64,000 bases of DNA from Leptospira sp. B5-022 (GTDB lineage: Bacteria; Spirochaetota; Leptospiria; Leptospirales; Leptospiraceae), in the NCBI RefSeq assembly GCF_000347035.1, contig NZ_ANIJ01000032.1:124001-188000 (forward strand), given 5' to 3'. Numbering within the stretch: the first letter of the stretch is position 1; every line of letters starts with the position of its first letter. Shown here piece after piece: positions 54,809 through 63,915 of the stretch. Made by a program: the position numbers and the translations under genes. A model generated the notes under the pieces. It searched no databases, was not told the DNA's origin, and was given only the letters and a program-made list of their open reading frames with translations.

Positions 54809-55873
54809 CTAGTTTTGGACCGGAACTTGGAAGGAAATTGTCCTGTTTTTACCGGAGTGTTTCGCCTCGTAAAGCGCCTTATCCGCCCTTTCTATAAGAT
54901 CCTTATTGTTTCGATCACTTGCCCAAAACTCGGAAACCCCAATAGAAAGAGTGACTTGGAAATCCGGACCTCCGTTCGGATTCGGAATAGAAGTAGCCTC
55001 TACCGCCTTTCTCAAACGTTCTCCCATTTCAAATCCCCGCTTTAAGTCCGCTCCAGGCATGACCAAACAGAATTCCTCTCCACCGTATCTGGCGGCGATA
55101 TCATGTTTGCCCGCACATTGGATCAGCCTTGCAGCGACCTCGATAAGTACCTGGTCCCCCGCTTGGTGCCCATGAGTATCATTGAACTTTTTGAAGTTGT
55201 CCACATCCGTGAATAGAAGAGCAAGATTCGTTCTTTTTTTACGGCAACGTTCCATCTCTTCTTTCAGTTTAGTCTGGAAGTAATGATGCACTTTCAAACC
55301 GGTCATCATATCAACGGTTGCAAGTTCGTAGAGTCTTGAGTTCTCCACTGCGATCCCAGCTAGAGTGGAAAGAGTGGTAAGGAAGTCTCTATCTTCTTCC
55401 ATCCATTCTCCCATGGTGATCTTTTCACCCAAAAGAAGTAACCCGTTCACTTTCCCTTTTGCATTCAAAGGAATGATGAGGTCTCCGCCTATTCTTCTTA
55501 AAAATTCCAGTTCAGGACTTAAGCCCATGGACTCTTCGATCTGATCGGGAGTCATTGCTTTCAGTTTGGTTTCTAAAAAAGTAACTAAAGGTGCATCTGT
55601 TTTAATCCGGAACCCTGCATCATCTTCCGCAAGGTCGAATCCTTTGAAACTAGGTTCCAATTCAAAATAATTAGAGTCAGCTTCCGGTGCTAAAAAGATA
55701 GCCGCGCTCAAAGTTTGCAATTGAGCTAAACAAATATTTAAAATAGCATCGATTAGATACTTATAATCTAGTGTGGAATTAAGAGCCTTACTGATCTCGA
55801 GAAGTTGTTTCTGATCATAGATCTTCTTCTCATAATATTCGATCATCAATGGATCATTGTCTTTTCCGATCAA
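54809..55873 (-). CDS. GAF-GGDEF diguanylate cyclase
   Basis: The 354-residue cytoplasmic protein has a helical N-terminus, a GAF sensor domain (about 25-185) and a GGDEF domain (about 190-350) with active site YGGEEF and the Mg-binding DVDNFKKFND. It makes cyclic di-GMP. The inhibitory RxxD site is absent: the RxxD positions read GKHD. It may therefore lack product inhibition. It stands alone with no membrane helix; the GAF ligand is unknown. Confidence 0.92.
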   Translation of the reverse strand: MIGKDNDPLMIEYYEKKIYDQKQLLEISKALNSTLDYKYLIDAILNICLAQLQTLSAAIFLAPEADSNYFELEPSFKGFDLAEDDAGFRIKTDAPLVTFLETKLKAMTPDQIEESMGLSPELEFLRRIGGDLIIPLNAKGKVNGLLLLGEKITMGEWMEEDRDFLTTLSTLAGIAVENSRLYELATVDMMTGLKVHHYFQTKLKEEMERCRKKRTNLALLFTDVDNFKKFNDTHGHQAGDQVLIEVAARLIQCAGKHDIAARYGGEEFCLVMPGADLKRGFEMGERLRKAVEATSIPNPNGGPDFQVTLSIGVSEFWASDRNNKDLIERADKALYEAKHSGKNRTISFQVPVQN

Positions 55874-56072
55874 CTGTGGAATCTCCCAATACTAAATTGA
55901 AAAGATAATTTATTTCGCTAATCCGTTTCTTCGCCTACGGACTTTGAACAATTTCCGTGAAGTCGATCCGCAAGAGGTAGTAGCATCAAAAAGCTTTCCT
56001 CGGGGAAATCAAACTCTTTTTGGTTTTTCATTTGACTTTCAGCCTGGGGTACGGAAACATGGTTTTAGACGC

Positions 56073-56145
<73 letters not shown>

Positions 56146-56262
56146 GAGCGTTTTACATCAAACATTATCCTCAAAAGTAGACAAAGAGACGTTTAATTTC
56201 TACCTTTTCTACTCTTTCCTAATAAAAAAGAAACAAATCTCTTATTTGCTAATCCTTTCTAT

Positions 56263-57042
56263 TTAGTTTCCTAACTCTTTAGAACGTTCTGTTGCTCTTT
56301 TCACTGCGGAGATCACAGCAAAAGGGAATTTATTCTTCTCCAACTCTTCCAAACCTGCGATCGTTGTTCCACCGGGAGAAGTTACTTTGTTTTTCAAAAC
56401 TTCCGGATGAGTATCTGGGTCCTTTTCCAATTCTTTTGCCAGTAATTCAGCACCACCTATCACGGTTTGTATGGAAAGTTCCAACGCTTGAGAATATGTC
56501 AAACCGGAGGCAACTCCACCTTCTGCCAAACTTTGGATAAACCTAAGTACGTAGGCAGGCCCTGAGCCGGAAAGACCGGTTACCGCATCTAATAATTCTT
56601 CTTTGGAAAGTTCCAAACAATAAGAGATAGGAGAGAAGATCTCCCGCAGACTTTCGTATAATTCCTTGTCTCCGTAGTAGCCCAAAGCTCCCTTTCCCAC
56701 TAAAATAGGAAGGTTCGGCATAATACGGACCACTTTGGATCCGTTAGGAGCGGAGGAAGAAAGTATCCTAGTATCAATTCCCGCCGCTACGGAAAGAATC
56801 GCCTTCGGAGCTTCCAAGGATCTAAGAGTTTTAGAAACCTCTGCAGGCTTTACGGCTAAGATCAAAAGATCCGCTTTCTTTTGGAATTGGGACCAATCCG
56901 ATTCCAAAACCATTCCTTGCGCTTTTTTAGGGTTTAGATAAGGATCAAAACCTATTACATCTATCTTTCTAGATTGAAGGGAACGATAAATCGCTCCTCC
57001 CATATTCCCGCAACCTATGATACCGATCTTATTATATTTCAT
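56263..57042 (-). CDS. proC: Pyrroline-5-carboxylate reductase
   Basis: Final step of proline synthesis. The 259-residue enzyme has an NADPH-binding Rossmann motif (IGIIGCGNMGGAI), AVKPAEV, VRIMPNLPILVGKG and the substrate loop VTGLSGSGPAY, with the C-terminal TSPGGTTIAGLEELE. It overlaps yggS by 4 bases, a common pairing (PLP homeostasis and proline synthesis). Confidence 0.96.
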   Translation of the reverse strand: MKYNKIGIIGCGNMGGAIYRSLQSRKIDVIGFDPYLNPKKAQGMVLESDWSQFQKKADLLILAVKPAEVSKTLRSLEAPKAILSVAAGIDTRILSSSAPNGSKVVRIMPNLPILVGKGALGYYGDKELYESLREIFSPISYCLELSKEELLDAVTGLSGSGPAYVLRFIQSLAEGGVASGLTYSQALELSIQTVIGGAELLAKELEKDPDTHPEVLKNKVTSPGGTTIAGLEELEKNKFPFAVISAVKRATERSKELGN

Positions 57043-57704
57043 GTTCTTTCTCCGAATATTGCGGTCCCAATTCTAAGATAATCGCTACCTTCTTCCAATG
57101 CAATTCTGTAATCACCGGACATTCCCATGGACAATTTTCCTTGTGGATAAAATTCTTTTCGGATCTTAGCCATCTCTTGGAATACCTTGCGGGTTTCTTC
57201 CGGATCTCCGGAGCTTGGGCCCATGGTCATAAATCCTTCTAATATACAGAATTCCGAACTTAGAGTTTCTTTTTTTTGAAGAAGGACCAGGACTTCTTCC
57301 TTCGAAAATCCCGACTTTGTATCTTCCTTTGTTAGATTGACTTGTAGGAAATACCGTATCTTCCAGCGGTCCCCATCCATTCTTCTTTTCAATTCTTGTA
57401 AAATTTTTTGTGAACCTACTCCATGCACAAAAGAATATAATCCTGCGTACTTTCGAATATGAGAAGATTGAACGGGACCTATATGATGTAGTATAAAATC
57501 CTTTTCCGGTTTTCCCAAGTCCGAAAATTTTTCAATCCCCTCTTGGACCCTGTTTTCTCCGAAATGGATCACTCCTCCGGCGATCGCTTCTTGCACTTTT
57601 TCTTTGGGTTGGAATTTGGAAACTGCGATGAGTGTTGGAGTTCCTAATTTTTTTAGGGACTCCAGTTCTTGGATGATCGTTTTATAATTTTCTGAAACTC
57701 CCAC
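57039..57704 (-). CDS. yggS: YggS-family PLP homeostasis protein
   Basis: The 221-residue fold III PLP-binding barrel has the PLP lysine in LIAVSKFQP, HFGENRVQEG, LHHIGPVQSSH and MGMSGDYRIAL. The family keeps free pyridoxal phosphate in balance and has no known catalytic reaction. It overlaps proC by 4 bases and follows the coiled-coil membrane protein gene by 14 bases. Confidence 0.95.
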   Translation of the reverse strand: MGVSENYKTIIQELESLKKLGTPTLIAVSKFQPKEKVQEAIAGGVIHFGENRVQEGIEKFSDLGKPEKDFILHHIGPVQSSHIRKYAGLYSFVHGVGSQKILQELKRRMDGDRWKIRYFLQVNLTKEDTKSGFSKEEVLVLLQKKETLSSEFCILEGFMTMGPSSGDPEETRKVFQEMAKIRKEFYPQGKLSMGMSGDYRIALEEGSDYLRIGTAIFGERT

Positions 57705-57718
57705 GACTTTATAGGGAA

Positions 57719-58402
57719 CTATTCTGACTTGGACTTTTTTTTCAGACCGGAAACTTCTTGTTCCAGGATTTCCACACGTTTGCGTAAAGACATCTTACTT
57801 TTTTTCTTGGGAGACCCGTTTTTCATTCCCAGTTTTTTTTCCAATCGTCCTACTCTTTTTTCCAAGGAACTGATCTTAGCATTTACGGAAGAATGAACCG
57901 TTCTTCTTTTTTTAACTTTTTTAGAATGACGTTTTTCTTTTTTCAGTTTAGGGCCGTCGTCATATTCCACTAAACTTTCATCCCTTTGTTTTGTTCTAGG
58001 GCGCTCCATTTCTTCTCTTCTAGGAAGATCCGAAGTTTCGGAAACTTTTGTTTCTTGCTTCTCCGGAGTTTTTGTGGAAATTGTATCCTTCTTTTCTTTA
58101 CCTAAACCCGGAACCTCATAGTCTTTTGGCAACGGTTGGGAAGAAGGTTCGGTAACCGTATCCTTGGGTTTGGAAAAATCGGAGTCAAAGTTTTGGTTCG
58201 GAGAAGATAGATCTTTTCCGTCAGGTACTTCTTCCGGAGTGAGTATGGTACGTTCCGGTTGGGACTTCTCCTCTACTTGGACGTTTTTATCCTTGTACCA
58301 AGCGGCAATCCGCTCCCTCTCCACATATAAATAAAATGCAAGAGATCCAAGTAGCAGGATGAGTAATCCGCTCAATAGGACTTTGAGAATATCCCGGTTC
58401 AT
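57719..58402 (-). CDS. Membrane-anchored coiled-coil protein
   Basis: The 227-residue protein has one N-terminal membrane helix (LKVLLSGLLILLLGSLAFYLY), a long Pro/Ser/Glu/Lys-rich disordered region, and a basic C-terminal coiled coil (SSLEKRVGRLEKKLGM and LRKRVEILEQEVSGLKKK). I chose ATG 58402, which has AGG 6 bases upstream; a TTG at 58450 would add 16 residues. The architecture suits an envelope-spanning tether or scaffold. Function unknown. It precedes yggS-proC on the same strand. Confidence 0.75.
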   Translation of the reverse strand: MNRDILKVLLSGLLILLLGSLAFYLYVERERIAAWYKDKNVQVEEKSQPERTILTPEEVPDGKDLSSPNQNFDSDFSKPKDTVTEPSSQPLPKDYEVPGLGKEKKDTISTKTPEKQETKVSETSDLPRREEMERPRTKQRDESLVEYDDGPKLKKEKRHSKKVKKRRTVHSSVNAKISSLEKRVGRLEKKLGMKNGSPKKKSKMSLRKRVEILEQEVSGLKKKSKSE

Positions 58403-58501
58403 AAAATACCTGATTGAATTATCGGCCCGGAAAACCCGAGAATTGGGCAAAAAACCCGGCTTCTTATTAGGAGATCCGTAAAATCTACCGAAAGATCTAG
58501 A

Positions 58502-59242
58502 GTGGCCCGGACCTTTCTATTCTGTTTTTGCCTAAGTTTTTGGATCCTTCCTAAAGCTACCTGGGCCCCTCCAGTCAAACGGGACCAGGATGAGGCAAGT
58601 AGAGTCCTTCAATTAGAAAAAGTACTAATCGATTGGAAGCATTACAATCTTTTTCTAGTGGATTCATTCGAAGGAGAAAGACCTTGGGAAGTGTACCGAG
58701 GAGTATCCTTCTTAAATAGGATAGACTATGTTTCCCAAATCCCCGACTCTCCCGCATTCTTGAAAGAAAGAGAATTGTACAAGGCTTCTCCAAAAGAAGA
58801 ATACAGATCCATGATGGTCCAAACATTCTTCGAAAATCCAAAACATGAACATCTGGAGATCCGCCCTAAGGAGCCGATCCGTCTTCCGATCGGAATTCCA
58901 ACCCGCGTGTTTTTCTGGGCTTATTCCAATAATTATAACGTGGTTTTGGAGTTGGTATTCCATCAGAAAAAATCCAAAGAGATCGTTCTAGAACTGGGAG
59001 ATCTGAAATTCGACGGCTGGAAAAGGATAGAGACCAAAATTGCTGTGCCTGCAAAAAATATCAGACTGAACCAATCTCTTCGTTTTCCTTTAGAGTTGGT
59101 TTCCATCCGGATCAAGCCGAATCCTTTCCAACCCAAAGGTGAATTTTATTTTTACATGGACCGATTGGGGATACTCATAGACAGCAGAGAAGAATCGTAT
59201 CCGGGAGCGGATGTCAAAGACAATTGGGGTACTGCTCTATAA
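58502..59242 (+). CDS. FlaA-family (periplasmic flagellar sheath) protein
   Basis: The 246-residue protein has a signal peptide (about 1-22) and a FlaA-like domain: VLIDWKHYNLFLVDSFEGER, ELGDLKFDGWKRIETKIAVP and FYFYMDRLGILIDSREE match the spirochaete FlaA pattern (DLKFxGWxxL...FYxYxDxIxVLxD). FlaA proteins coat the periplasmic flagellar filament and affect cell shape. The usual flaA1-flaA2 genes are elsewhere; this looks like an extra paralogue. The start is GTG 58502, with a weak ribosome-binding site. It converges on the HAD gene with a 29-base overlap. Confidence 0.78.
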   Translation: MARTFLFCFCLSFWILPKATWAPPVKRDQDEASRVLQLEKVLIDWKHYNLFLVDSFEGERPWEVYRGVSFLNRIDYVSQIPDSPAFLKERELYKASPKEEYRSMMVQTFFENPKHEHLEIRPKEPIRLPIGIPTRVFFWAYSNNYNVVLELVFHQKKSKEIVLELGDLKFDGWKRIETKIAVPAKNIRLNQSLRFPLELVSIRIKPNPFQPKGEFYFYMDRLGILIDSREESYPGADVKDNWGTAL

Positions 59243-59831
59243 GGAAATCCTTTAGCTCTTCCGGCCTTTTAGGATTGAACTTAAACGCATTCCAGTTCAT
59301 ATACCCTGCAACTTCCACATTTGTGGGGTTATCATCTACGAACACATAATCTTTTCCCGGGAAATCGGTCTCTATCCATTGGTAATATTCTTGGGCAGGT
59401 TTTCTCACACCCATCTCGCAGGAAAAATACATCGCATCCAGAGAATGAAGAATTTCCCCGATCTCCGGAAATTTCAGGATTTCTTTGTACCAAATTGAAT
59501 AATTACTCGCGAGAACCACGGAAAAACCTTTGCCCTTGAGGCTTTTTACGATCCCCAAAGTTTCAGAAATAGGATTGATCTTGGAAAACATCTTCTCCTT
59601 CAGATCCTTGGGATGAGGAAGTCCCTTGTCCTTATGAGAATCCAAATAGAATCTCCGGAAAAAATCCTCTTCTTCGATTCTTCCCATTTCAAAATCCAAG
59701 AAGGCTTGCTTTTCCCGACCGTTCTTAAAATCTTCCCAATGTTCTCTGGCTAAAAGTTCTTTTAATGCCAGATGAAATGGGTCCTGGATCAAGGTATCCA
59801 TTAGGTCGAATACAAAAAGGGGAGATCTCAT
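59214..59831 (-). CDS. HAD-superfamily hydrolase-like protein with altered first motif
   Basis: The 205-residue HAD fold has a nucleophile motif FDLMDTL instead of DxDxT: the acid/base Asp two residues after the nucleophile is Met (Met11). Motif II (VVLASNYS), motif III (RKPAQEYY) and motif IV (FVDDNPTNV) are kept. Plant and cyanobacterial relatives with FDxMDT are known to me; their activity is unclear. Catalysis may be weak or of another kind. It overlaps the FlaA-like gene by 29 bases and is divergent from waaA with a 6-base gap. Confidence 0.85.
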   Translation of the reverse strand: MRSPLFVFDLMDTLIQDPFHLALKELLAREHWEDFKNGREKQAFLDFEMGRIEEEDFFRRFYLDSHKDKGLPHPKDLKEKMFSKINPISETLGIVKSLKGKGFSVVLASNYSIWYKEILKFPEIGEILHSLDAMYFSCEMGVRKPAQEYYQWIETDFPGKDYVFVDDNPTNVEVAGYMNWNAFKFNPKRPEELKDFLIEQYPNCL

Positions 59832-59837
59832 ACCACT

Positions 59838-61085
59838 ATGCTAATAACGTATCGGATTTTGACGATCCTTCTTTGGCCCTGGATTTTCGTTTTCTCACTC
59901 TTCCTCCCGAGCGCAAAAAATTTTCTCAAAATCAGAAAAGAAGATAAGAGAAGGATACTTTCCTACCCTTTCGCACCTAAAGCACAAAAAGTGGTCTGGC
60001 TACACGCGGCTTCGGTTGGAGAACTGGACCAATGTAAGGCGCTTGCTTTAGTATATAAGAAGAAGGAACCGGAAACTTTTCTTCTCCAAAGTGTATTCTC
60101 CGATTCCGTAAGAGATTCCAGTTTAGAGGCGTTTCCGGCGGATCTGAAATTTCGTCTGCCTTTGGATTTTCCTTGGAGTTATAATTTTATCTTTAATAAA
60201 TTTTCTCCCAATGTTTTAGTATGTATGGCTTGGGATCGTTGGCCTAATTTACTTTTAGCCGCTAAAAGAAGAAGGATCCAGACCGTCCTTGCTTCAGCCG
60301 TGATTACTTCTCCAAAAGGATTTGTCCAAAAAAAATTCTATAAAGCAGCCTTTTCCTTATTCGATAAAATTCTCACTTCTCATTCTTCCGGGGAAGAGAA
60401 GTTCAAAGAATTACTCGGACCAAAAAAATTCATCAAAACACTTGGAGATTCCAGATTCGATTCTGTAATCCAAAAAATAGAAACAAGCCAAAGAGAATTT
60501 AAAAGACCCATAAATTATCCTTTCTCTCAGGTATTTTTACTCGCATCTACATACGAGCCTTGTGAAAAACTACTACTTCCGCTTTTAAAGGAACCTTCTC
60601 TCCAAAATACCGCGTTCTGGATCTTCCCCCATAAAACGGATCCAACAAGGATCACACAGTTGGAATCGGAGATCAAAAGTTTCACTCCGGATTATACTTT
60701 GTATTCTCGGAGGGAGTTTGATTCGATTTCTTCCCGAGTCATCTTATTTGATGTGCTTGGGATCTTGGCGCACGCGTATAGAGCCGCGGACTTTGCCTAC
60801 GTAGGAGGAGCGATACATAATAGAGTGCATAATGTATTGGAGCCTGCCTATTTCGGACTTCCACTTTTGAGCGGTCCTAGGATCAACCATGCTCCGGAAG
60901 CGATTGAACTCAATCATAGAGGCGGGTTATTTATTATCCGCACGAAAGAAGAAGTTTTAGAAATACTACAATTAAGCGCCGAAAGAAAAGAGGCCATTCG
61001 CTTTTCCAATCGCCAATTTGTGGAAACAGGCAGAGGTGCAGCGGAAAGGATATATTTGGAGATCGGTTCGCACAGAGAGCACTGA
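59838..61085 (+). CDS. waaA: 3-deoxy-D-manno-octulosonic acid (Kdo) transferase
   Basis: Adds Kdo to lipid A in lipopolysaccharide synthesis at the inner membrane. The 415-residue GT-B protein has an N-terminal membrane anchor (LTILLWPWIFVFSLFL), WLHAASVGELDQCKAL with the catalytic Glu, and the C-terminal GGAIHNRVHNVLEPAYFGLP motif typical of the family. The final residues GSHREH and the stop codon lie within an interspersed repeat that begins at 61066, so the repeat has replaced or extended the natural C-terminus. It is divergent from the HAD gene. Confidence 0.93.
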   Translation: MLITYRILTILLWPWIFVFSLFLPSAKNFLKIRKEDKRRILSYPFAPKAQKVVWLHAASVGELDQCKALALVYKKKEPETFLLQSVFSDSVRDSSLEAFPADLKFRLPLDFPWSYNFIFNKFSPNVLVCMAWDRWPNLLLAAKRRRIQTVLASAVITSPKGFVQKKFYKAAFSLFDKILTSHSSGEEKFKELLGPKKFIKTLGDSRFDSVIQKIETSQREFKRPINYPFSQVFLLASTYEPCEKLLLPLLKEPSLQNTAFWIFPHKTDPTRITQLESEIKSFTPDYTLYSRREFDSISSRVILFDVLGILAHAYRAADFAYVGGAIHNRVHNVLEPAYFGLPLLSGPRINHAPEAIELNHRGGLFIIRTKEEVLEILQLSAERKEAIRFSNRQFVETGRGAAERIYLEIGSHREH

Positions 61086-61168
61086 GAACACAGAGGAATT
61101 GAGTTTAACGAGCGTTGTTGGAACTCCTACATCCCGCACTCCGCGCACTCTGTGAACTCCGTGCGGAA
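61066..61168. repeat. Interspersed inverted-repeat element, copy G
   Basis: The left arm (GGTTCGCACAGAGAGCACTG, then AGAACACAGAGG) and the right arm (CGCACTCTGTGAACTCCGTG, then CGGAAC) flank a centre of about 35 bases. The left arm overlaps the last codons of waaA. It sits 48 bases before nadE. Confidence 0.8.
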
Positions 61169-61215
61169 CAAAAAATCCTTTTCTCAAGTCCCGATATTAG
61201 GATACTAGGAGTGAA

Positions 61216-63105
61216 ATGTCCGTCTACCGTTGCACAGCCGTAAGTTTAAAAACGACCGCACTGGATTTTAAAGGAAATCGAGAAAAGATCCTGTCTGCGA
61301 TCCAGGCCAATCAAAATTCTTCTCTAATCCTTTTTCCGGAACTTTGTATTTCCGGTTACGGTTGTGAGGACACTTTTTATTTTCCTTGGGTTTGGGAACA
61401 GTCTTGGAAAAGTCTTTTAGAGATCGCGAAGGCTAGCTCCGGTAAGACCGTAATTGTCGGGCTTCCGTTTTTCCAAAGTCCTTATCTATTTAATGTGTCG
61501 GCGGTATTACAGAACGGGCAAATCCTTGGTCTTGTCCCGAAACAGAACCTAGCACAAACAGGAGTACATTACGAAAATAGATGGTTCACAAAGGGCGAAG
61601 AATCCAGAAATTATGCGATCACTCCGGATGGATCGGAACTTCCTTTCGGCTCCATCCTTTTTGAAAGTCCTGATTTTAATTTCGGAATAGAGATCTGTGA
61701 GGATTCCTGGGTCCAAACACGACCAGGACAATACCTGGTAGAAGCAGGAGCGGATCTTATTCTTTCTCCGGGGGCTTCTCACTTTGCTTTGGGAAAACAA
61801 AAAATCCGAAAAAAAATGTTCTCCGAGTCTTCCAGAAATTCTTCTACGGCGATCCTATATGCGAATTTGGACGGAAACGAGTCAGGCCGTTTGATCTTCG
61901 AAGGCGGTTGTATGGGGATCGTAGACGGAAATATAAAAGAAGAAGGCCCCAAACTTCACTTTACGGATTTTGAAAGTACTCATTTAGATCTCGATTCCAC
62001 CGAACTTAGATCCAATCGTGCAAGGAATTTTAGATCTTCCGGCACAAGAGAATTTAGATCCAGAGGAAAAGGTCTGCAAAGAATAGAGATCCAGCCTCTC
62101 AGGTCCCAAAAGGACTTTAATAATTCTGTCCAAGTTTCCAAGTCGGATCTATTTCATGATTTTACCCGAGCCGTTTCTCTTGGTCTATTCGACTATCTGA
62201 TCAAATCCAAAACAAAAGGATATACATTATCACTTTCCGGCGGGGCGGATAGCGCTACCTGTGCACTTCTTGTAAAGGCGGCAATCCTATTCTCCGAAAA
62301 AGAACTCGGACCCAAATATTTGGAATCCTTAGGATTCGATCCTAAAAATCTATTATTCACACTTTTCCAAGGAACGGAAAATAACTCCGAACAAACTAAA
62401 AATTCCGCAAAACAACTTTCGGAAGAATTAGGTTTTACTCATGCAGAGATCACTGTGGATTCGGAAGTAAAATCCATGTTGGAAAAAATTTCCGCCGTCA
62501 AAGGTCTTGTTCCGAACTGGAAAGAACATAATCTTGCGCTACAAAATATCCAAGCCAGAGTCAGGTCTCCTTTGATTTGGTTACTTGCCAATCTGAATGG
62601 CCATCTTCTGCTTTCAACGGGAAATAGAAGTGAGGCGAGCGTAGGATACACTACAATGGATGGGGATTCTTCCGGTTCTGTTGCACCACTCACCGGAGTC
62701 AGTAAGGAATTTTTACTTTCTTGGTTAAAGAATGTTTATGAAGGAAAAGATATTATTCTTCCTCGAATACAATCGCTGGAAGAAATTCTCAATGCCAAAC
62801 CTACCGCCGAACTAAAGCCACTTTCGGAAAAACAAGAAGACGAGAAGGACTTAATGCCTTACCCTCTTCTCCAAAAATTAGAAAGGAATTTTGTATTCCT
62901 CGGAAAATCTCCGGATCATCTTTTAGGATCCCAAGAATGGTCCGATCCCAAAGAAGCGGAGGAAGGCAAAAAGAAATTTCTAAAATTGTTCTCCGCAAGC
63001 CAATGGAAAAGAGAAAGGCTTCCACCTTCTTTTCATTTGGACGAGTACGGTTTGGATCCTAAATCCAGCTTCCGTTTTCCGATCTTGAGCGAGATCTCTT
63101 TTTAA
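61216..63105 (+). CDS. nadE: Glutamine-dependent NAD+ synthetase
   Basis: The 629-residue two-domain enzyme has an N-terminal nitrilase-type glutaminase (Glu in LFPELCISGYG, Lys in PKQNL, Cys in EICEDSW) and a C-terminal ATP-pyrophosphatase synthetase domain with SLSGGADSATCALL and STGNRSEASVGYTTMDGD. It turns nicotinic acid adenine dinucleotide into NAD. AGGAGTG lies 4 bases before ATG 61216. A low-complexity linker rich in Arg/Ser separates the domains. It converges on the gene at 63102 with 4 bases of overlap. Confidence 0.95.
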   Translation: MSVYRCTAVSLKTTALDFKGNREKILSAIQANQNSSLILFPELCISGYGCEDTFYFPWVWEQSWKSLLEIAKASSGKTVIVGLPFFQSPYLFNVSAVLQNGQILGLVPKQNLAQTGVHYENRWFTKGEESRNYAITPDGSELPFGSILFESPDFNFGIEICEDSWVQTRPGQYLVEAGADLILSPGASHFALGKQKIRKKMFSESSRNSSTAILYANLDGNESGRLIFEGGCMGIVDGNIKEEGPKLHFTDFESTHLDLDSTELRSNRARNFRSSGTREFRSRGKGLQRIEIQPLRSQKDFNNSVQVSKSDLFHDFTRAVSLGLFDYLIKSKTKGYTLSLSGGADSATCALLVKAAILFSEKELGPKYLESLGFDPKNLLFTLFQGTENNSEQTKNSAKQLSEELGFTHAEITVDSEVKSMLEKISAVKGLVPNWKEHNLALQNIQARVRSPLIWLLANLNGHLLLSTGNRSEASVGYTTMDGDSSGSVAPLTGVSKEFLLSWLKNVYEGKDIILPRIQSLEEILNAKPTAELKPLSEKQEDEKDLMPYPLLQKLERNFVFLGKSPDHLLGSQEWSDPKEAEEGKKKFLKLFSASQWKRERLPPSFHLDEYGLDPKSSFRFPILSEISF

Positions 63106-63821
63106 AGTCCGGCTTGTTCGTAAGCTCTTTGTTTATCCTTCTGCACTTGTTCCAATTGTTGGATCATAGTTTGTTGGATGGTCTCTAATTTCTTTTCTTG
63201 CTCTGGATCTCCGGAACCTTTCTGCAGATCCACCAAGTATTTTACGATCTCCAATCTATCCTTGGATTGTTTTTCCATATAATCGTAATACGTTACCGTT
63301 TGCTCCTTGGATGCGGTACGGCTTAAGACTGCTCTAGTAGCTTCGGACACTCTTTGTTCGAATACTTTTCTCTGTTCTTTTTCCGCTGGGCTCATCCGGC
63401 TAGGAAGAAGCGAGTTATTCGGAAACTTCTCCTTTAACTGAGCAAATCTTTCCATCTCTTCGTTTGTATACGGTTTTCCTGTTTGAGGATTTACAGGGTT
63501 ATCCGAATCGGCAATAGGCGCTCCCGGTTTATTTTCGGAAGAAGGCTCCCCCGCTTCCGGTTCCCGATATTCCGCTTTTCCCGCTTTGAAAAAAGCAGAG
63601 TCGGAATCGAATAAAGAAGGATCTGCGCCTGTTTTTCCATAAGCAGAACGCCCGGAAGTAGATCCCGATCCTCCGGCAAAAATACTGGCTAATGTTTCCG
63701 CTTCGCTTTGTTTATTTTTGGATTCGGATTTGTCGTCGTCGGTCCAAAATAGGACTACCAATAAGAAAATGAAGAATACTACAAAAACTACGGAAATTAA
63801 TAATGTTCGAACTCTAGTCAC
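63102..63821 (-). CDS. Membrane-anchored helical protein of unknown function
   Basis: The 239-residue protein has one N-terminal membrane helix (LLISVVFVVFFIFLLVVLFW), a Gly/Ser/Asp-rich linker (to about residue 120) and a charged, helical C-terminus (about 130-239) with predicted coiled-coil character (EKKLETIQQTMIQQLEQVQK). The start is GTG 63821. It converges on nadE with a 4-base overlap. No known domain; it resembles periplasmic-facing structural or scaffold proteins. I do not recognise a family. Confidence 0.75.
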   Translation of the reverse strand: MTRVRTLLISVVFVVFFIFLLVVLFWTDDDKSESKNKQSEAETLASIFAGGSGSTSGRSAYGKTGADPSLFDSDSAFFKAGKAEYREPEAGEPSSENKPGAPIADSDNPVNPQTGKPYTNEEMERFAQLKEKFPNNSLLPSRMSPAEKEQRKVFEQRVSEATRAVLSRTASKEQTVTYYDYMEKQSKDRLEIVKYLVDLQKGSGDPEQEKKLETIQQTMIQQLEQVQKDKQRAYEQAGL

Positions 63822-63915
63822 GGTGAGGAAGCCTCAGTTTTTTAGTTGTAAGACCACTCCAAGGTCGAATTCTATCCTTGTGGGTTGTAAATTTAGAATC
63901 CAACAGACCCTAAAG

